A program made the translations under genes and the position numbers. A DNA stretch of 31,518 nt from Cenarchaeum sp. Lineage in GTDB: Archaea; Thermoproteota; Nitrososphaeria; Nitrososphaerales; Nitrosopumilaceae. Positions within the stretch are counted from its first letter, which is position 1. The number at the start of each line of letters is the position of its first letter. Location of the stretch: positions 1-31,518 of the forward strand of contig JAHRAJ010000081.1 in the NCBI GenBank assembly GCA_020027365.1, given 5' to 3'. Under the pieces are notes generated by a model. The model had not been told where the DNA came from and ran no database searches. It was given only the letters and a program-made list of their open reading frames with translations. Shown here one piece after another: positions 29,845 to 31,518 of this stretch.

Positions 29845-30537
29845 GTGCTGGTTTGCGGCGTGGACGAGGCGGGACGCGGCTCCATGCTCGGACCACTCGT
29901 CGTAGCCGGCGTGTCGATCAAAAAATCTGGAATCCGAAGGCTGTCATCCATGGGCATCCGTGACTCCAAGCAACTCTCCCCTGCACGGCGCGCCGTCCTG
30001 TACGGGGAGATACTCAAGGCCGCCGACGGCTATTACATATCCAAGATTAGCCCGCGCACGATAGACCGTAGCGTCAAAAGGCACCGGCTCAACGATCTCG
30101 AGGCCAGGTACATGGCGCGCGTGATATCTAGGCTGCAGCCGGACGTATCATATGTGGACTCTTGCGATGTAAACCCGTCCCGGTTTGGACGCAGGGTGTC
30201 ACAGCTTGCCGGCGACGGATGCGCCAAAATCCATTCAAGCCACAAGGCTGATGCCCGGTACACCATCGTGGCGGCCGCGTCAATAATCGCAAAGGTAACT
30301 CGTGACCGTGAGATCTCAAAGCTGCAAAGAAAGTATGGCGGCCGCAACCCCCGATCGTCCCGGGCGACAAAGGGAACAACGCCTCCCGTCTCCATCGGCA
30401 GCGGATACCCGTCGGATTCGCGCACTGTTGTATTTGTCCGCAGCCGTGTACGTCCGCGAAGCCCGGTCCCGCCATTCATTCGCGCCAGCTGGAAGCCCGT
30501 CCGAATCATGCTTTCGGGCCAGCAGACCTTGCTATGA
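29845..30537 (+). CDS. rnhB: Ribonuclease HII
   Basis: A 230-residue RNase HII that cuts RNA in RNA-DNA hybrids. CGVDEAGRGSMLGPLVVAG (Asp-Glu-Ala-Gly-Arg-Gly catalytic motif near the N-terminus), IRDSKQLSPARR, VSYVDSCDVNP, HKADARYTIVAAASIIAKVTRD (Asp in the active site) and IGSGYPSDSRTVVFV are family blocks, ending RASWKPVR. Between RKYGG and IGSGYPSD, where most members go straight on, there are about 17 extra residues (RNPRSSRATKGTTPPVS). GTG 29845 is preferred; GTG 29839 is possible. The 3' end overlaps fibrillarin by 32 bp. Confidence 0.92.
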   Translation: MLVCGVDEAGRGSMLGPLVVAGVSIKKSGIRRLSSMGIRDSKQLSPARRAVLYGEILKAADGYYISKISPRTIDRSVKRHRLNDLEARYMARVISRLQPDVSYVDSCDVNPSRFGRRVSQLAGDGCAKIHSSHKADARYTIVAAASIIAKVTRDREISKLQRKYGGRNPRSSRATKGTTPPVSIGSGYPSDSRTVVFVRSRVRPRSPVPPFIRASWKPVRIMLSGQQTLL

Positions 30538-31213
30538 TCATCGCATGATCCTTGTCGTACGGGCGCAGATCCATGGTCTGTAAGACATCAAAACACCTCG
30601 CGATTTTTTTGGTTTCAGACCTGACAACCTCTCCCGGTGACTTTGTTACGTCTATGCTCCTTGTCTTTACAACCATGAACAAAAACCCGCCCGCCTTGAG
30701 AAACTTGTCACAGTTGGCGATCGTAATCTCGGTCTGATCCGGCTGCGCAATGTCGGCATACACCACATCCACCTTGCCGTACACCGAAAAATATTCGCCC
30801 GGACGTCGCGCATCCTGTATTATCGGAATTATGTTGGACCTGTGGTCTGCAACCCTGTCCAGCAGATCCCTTGCGACCCTGCTTGCATGCTCTACTGCAA
30901 AGATCATTCCGTTGGCACCGACGATGTCGGACAGGTGGCTTACTGTGGTCCCGGTTGATGCCCCCAGATAAAGTACCGACGACCTTGCCTTGAAGGGAAA
31001 GTTATCAAGCCCGTTCATGATGGATGCCGCAAGCTTGCTCCGGAACGGATCCCATACCCTGTACTCTACGCCCTTTTTGGATCCGACCCTCTCACCGTAC
31101 ACCTTGTTTCCTGGAACCATGTTTTCGGTGGCCGGCCTCTTCTCCCCGTCGACACGAACCCAAAAAAAGTCCTCAACGCCTTCCAAATCTCTTTCTCGGC
31201 TTGCTCTTGCCAT
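30506..31213 (-). CDS. flpA: Fibrillarin-like 2'-O-methyltransferase
   Basis: A 235-residue archaeal fibrillarin, the methyltransferase of box C/D sRNPs that modifies rRNA and tRNA with Nop5 and L7Ae. The N-terminal domain has VPGNKVYGERVG and EYRVWDPFRSKLAASI. The SAM-binding domain has VLYLGASTGTTVSHLSDIVG (80-99), FAVEHASRVARDLL, NIIPIIQDARRP, DVVYADIAQPDQTEI and GGFLFMVVKTRSID. Length is normal. ATG 31213 is chosen. GTG 31255 would add 14 residues. The start lies within the 3' end of the upstream Nop5 candidate (41-bp overlap), indicating one operon. Confidence 0.95.
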   Translation of the reverse strand: MARASRERDLEGVEDFFWVRVDGEKRPATENMVPGNKVYGERVGSKKGVEYRVWDPFRSKLAASIMNGLDNFPFKARSSVLYLGASTGTTVSHLSDIVGANGMIFAVEHASRVARDLLDRVADHRSNIIPIIQDARRPGEYFSVYGKVDVVYADIAQPDQTEITIANCDKFLKAGGFLFMVVKTRSIDVTKSPGEVVRSETKKIARCFDVLQTMDLRPYDKDHAMIIARSAGPKA

Positions 31214-31518
31214 TTGATCTTCTGGCACCGCCTTTACCTCCGTTGTCCCTGTCACCAGTCCGCCTTCCTGGCCTGCCCCTCCCCTTGTCGCCTTTTTTCA
31301 CAAACCGCTGATGCTGCCCCTCCCTCTTGTCGCCGTAGCCACCACTCCTGCCGCCGCCGCCATCATTATCATTATCATCCCGACTCCACCTGTTCTGCCT
31401 CTTGCCTCCCCAGTCGCCGCCATCATCATCATTGTCATCCCGACTCCACCTGTTCTGCCTCTTGCCTCCCCAGTCGCCGCCATCATTATCCCTATCATCC
31501 CGACTCCACCTGTTCTGC
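31173..31518 (-). CDS. nop5: C-terminal tail of a Nop5/Nop56-58-like protein (partial)
   Basis: A minus-strand frame with no start inside the window runs from the edge (first full codon at 31517) to TGA at 31173, about 114 residues. It reads as repeats of QNRWSRDD, then acidic DNDDDGG, then DWGGKR. The basic RG-rich end includes QRFVKKGDKGRGRPGRRTG, and later SKPRKRFGRR. No catalytic domain is visible. The Nop5 call is inference from gene order: archaeal nop5 normally precedes flpA and has a charged C-terminal tail. The tail is unlike the common KKE tail. Confidence 0.55.
   Translation of the reverse strand, partial: QNRWSRDDRDNDGGDWGGKRQNRWSRDDNDDDGGDWGGKRQNRWSRDDNDNDGGGGRSGGYGDKREGQHQRFVKKGDKGRGRPGRRTGDRDNGGKGGARRSNGKSKPRKRFGRR
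31360..31518 (-). repeat. 60-bp tandem repeat in the Nop5-candidate tail
   Basis: A 60-bp unit (20 codons: QNRWSRDD, acidic linker, GGDWGGKR) occurs twice in full and a third time partly, with small differences in the Asp/Asn codons. The array continues past the window edge. In-frame length and conservation argue it is coding DNA rather than an intergenic array. Confidence 0.88.

Noticed and set aside
31298..31498. Met/Ala/Gly-rich minus-strand ORF over the 60-bp repeats
   Set aside because: Another minus-strand frame reads as a charged RG/W-rich tail that fits the nop5-flpA order and ends inside flpA.
1..31518. tRNA or rRNA genes
   Set aside because: I looked for GGTTCRA-type T-loops and conserved rRNA stretches on both strands and saw none; a tRNAscan-SE run would settle it.
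1..31518. Insertion sequences or integrases
   Set aside because: No transposase or recombinase motifs and no flanking terminal inverted repeats were seen.

Overview
The window reads as a gene-dense, GC-rich archaeal chromosome segment, most likely from the Thaumarchaeota/Nitrososphaerota. Evidence: an archaeal histone, ribosomal protein S17e, aIF2-beta, a RIO1 kinase with a Dim2/Pno1-like KH protein, both topoisomerase VI subunits, Trm1, fibrillarin, a KEOPS subunit, a short archaeal PurA and a DUF5679 zinc ribbon. The GC-rich composition is unlike low-GC marine Nitrosopumilus and would suit a Cenarchaeum symbiosum-type genome; this placement is inference, since no marker such as rRNA or amoA is present.

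Layout: 1-237 short 18-bp repeats. 238-4007: histone and TatD (divergent), S17e, a ubiquitin-fold/Cgi121 fusion, a THUMP protein and TsaC (a tRNA t6A neighbourhood), and a tiny acidic ORF. 4015-7464: winged-helix regulator, 7-TM protein, a 539-bp stretch without a recognised gene, two zinc-ribbon proteins (one with the YggX iron-trafficking signature), a helical protein, and a probably frameshifted small gene. 7465-12466: purine and pyrimidine synthesis (PurA, PyrF), Nudix and cis-prenyltransferase, DUF373 membrane protein, membrane-anchored protein. 12724-18135: an information-processing operon (DUF5679; aIF2-beta, DUF424, RIO1, KH protein, Top6B, Top6A). 18130-20105: membrane-anchored Hsp20-like protein and small conserved-looking proteins. 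20102-21414: an APRT/MTA phosphorylase salvage pair. 21453-25964: large secreted Ig-like protein downstream of an OLD-type ATPase. 26083-28621: a Gly-linker membrane protein, a highly expanded TFE-beta/RPC34-like factor, and an FtsJ/RlmE methyltransferase. 28618-31518: Trm1, RNase HII, fibrillarin and the C-terminal tail of what is probably Nop5.

Expression signals are unusually regular. Most first genes have a TATA-like A/T patch centred about 24-30 nt upstream of the start codon in otherwise GC-rich DNA, which implies leaderless transcripts. Downstream operon genes usually overlap the previous stop by 1-4 bases (ATGA or TGATG). Nearly all tail-to-tail gene pairs overlap at their 3' ends. 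The most unusual items are the beta-grasp/Cgi121 fusion with a diglycine and glycine linker, the TFE-beta-like protein with an enormous Lys-Ser-Pro and KRLERE N-terminus, the OLD ATPase with non-canonical Toprim residues, and the repeat-bearing RG/W-rich tail of the Nop5 candidate.
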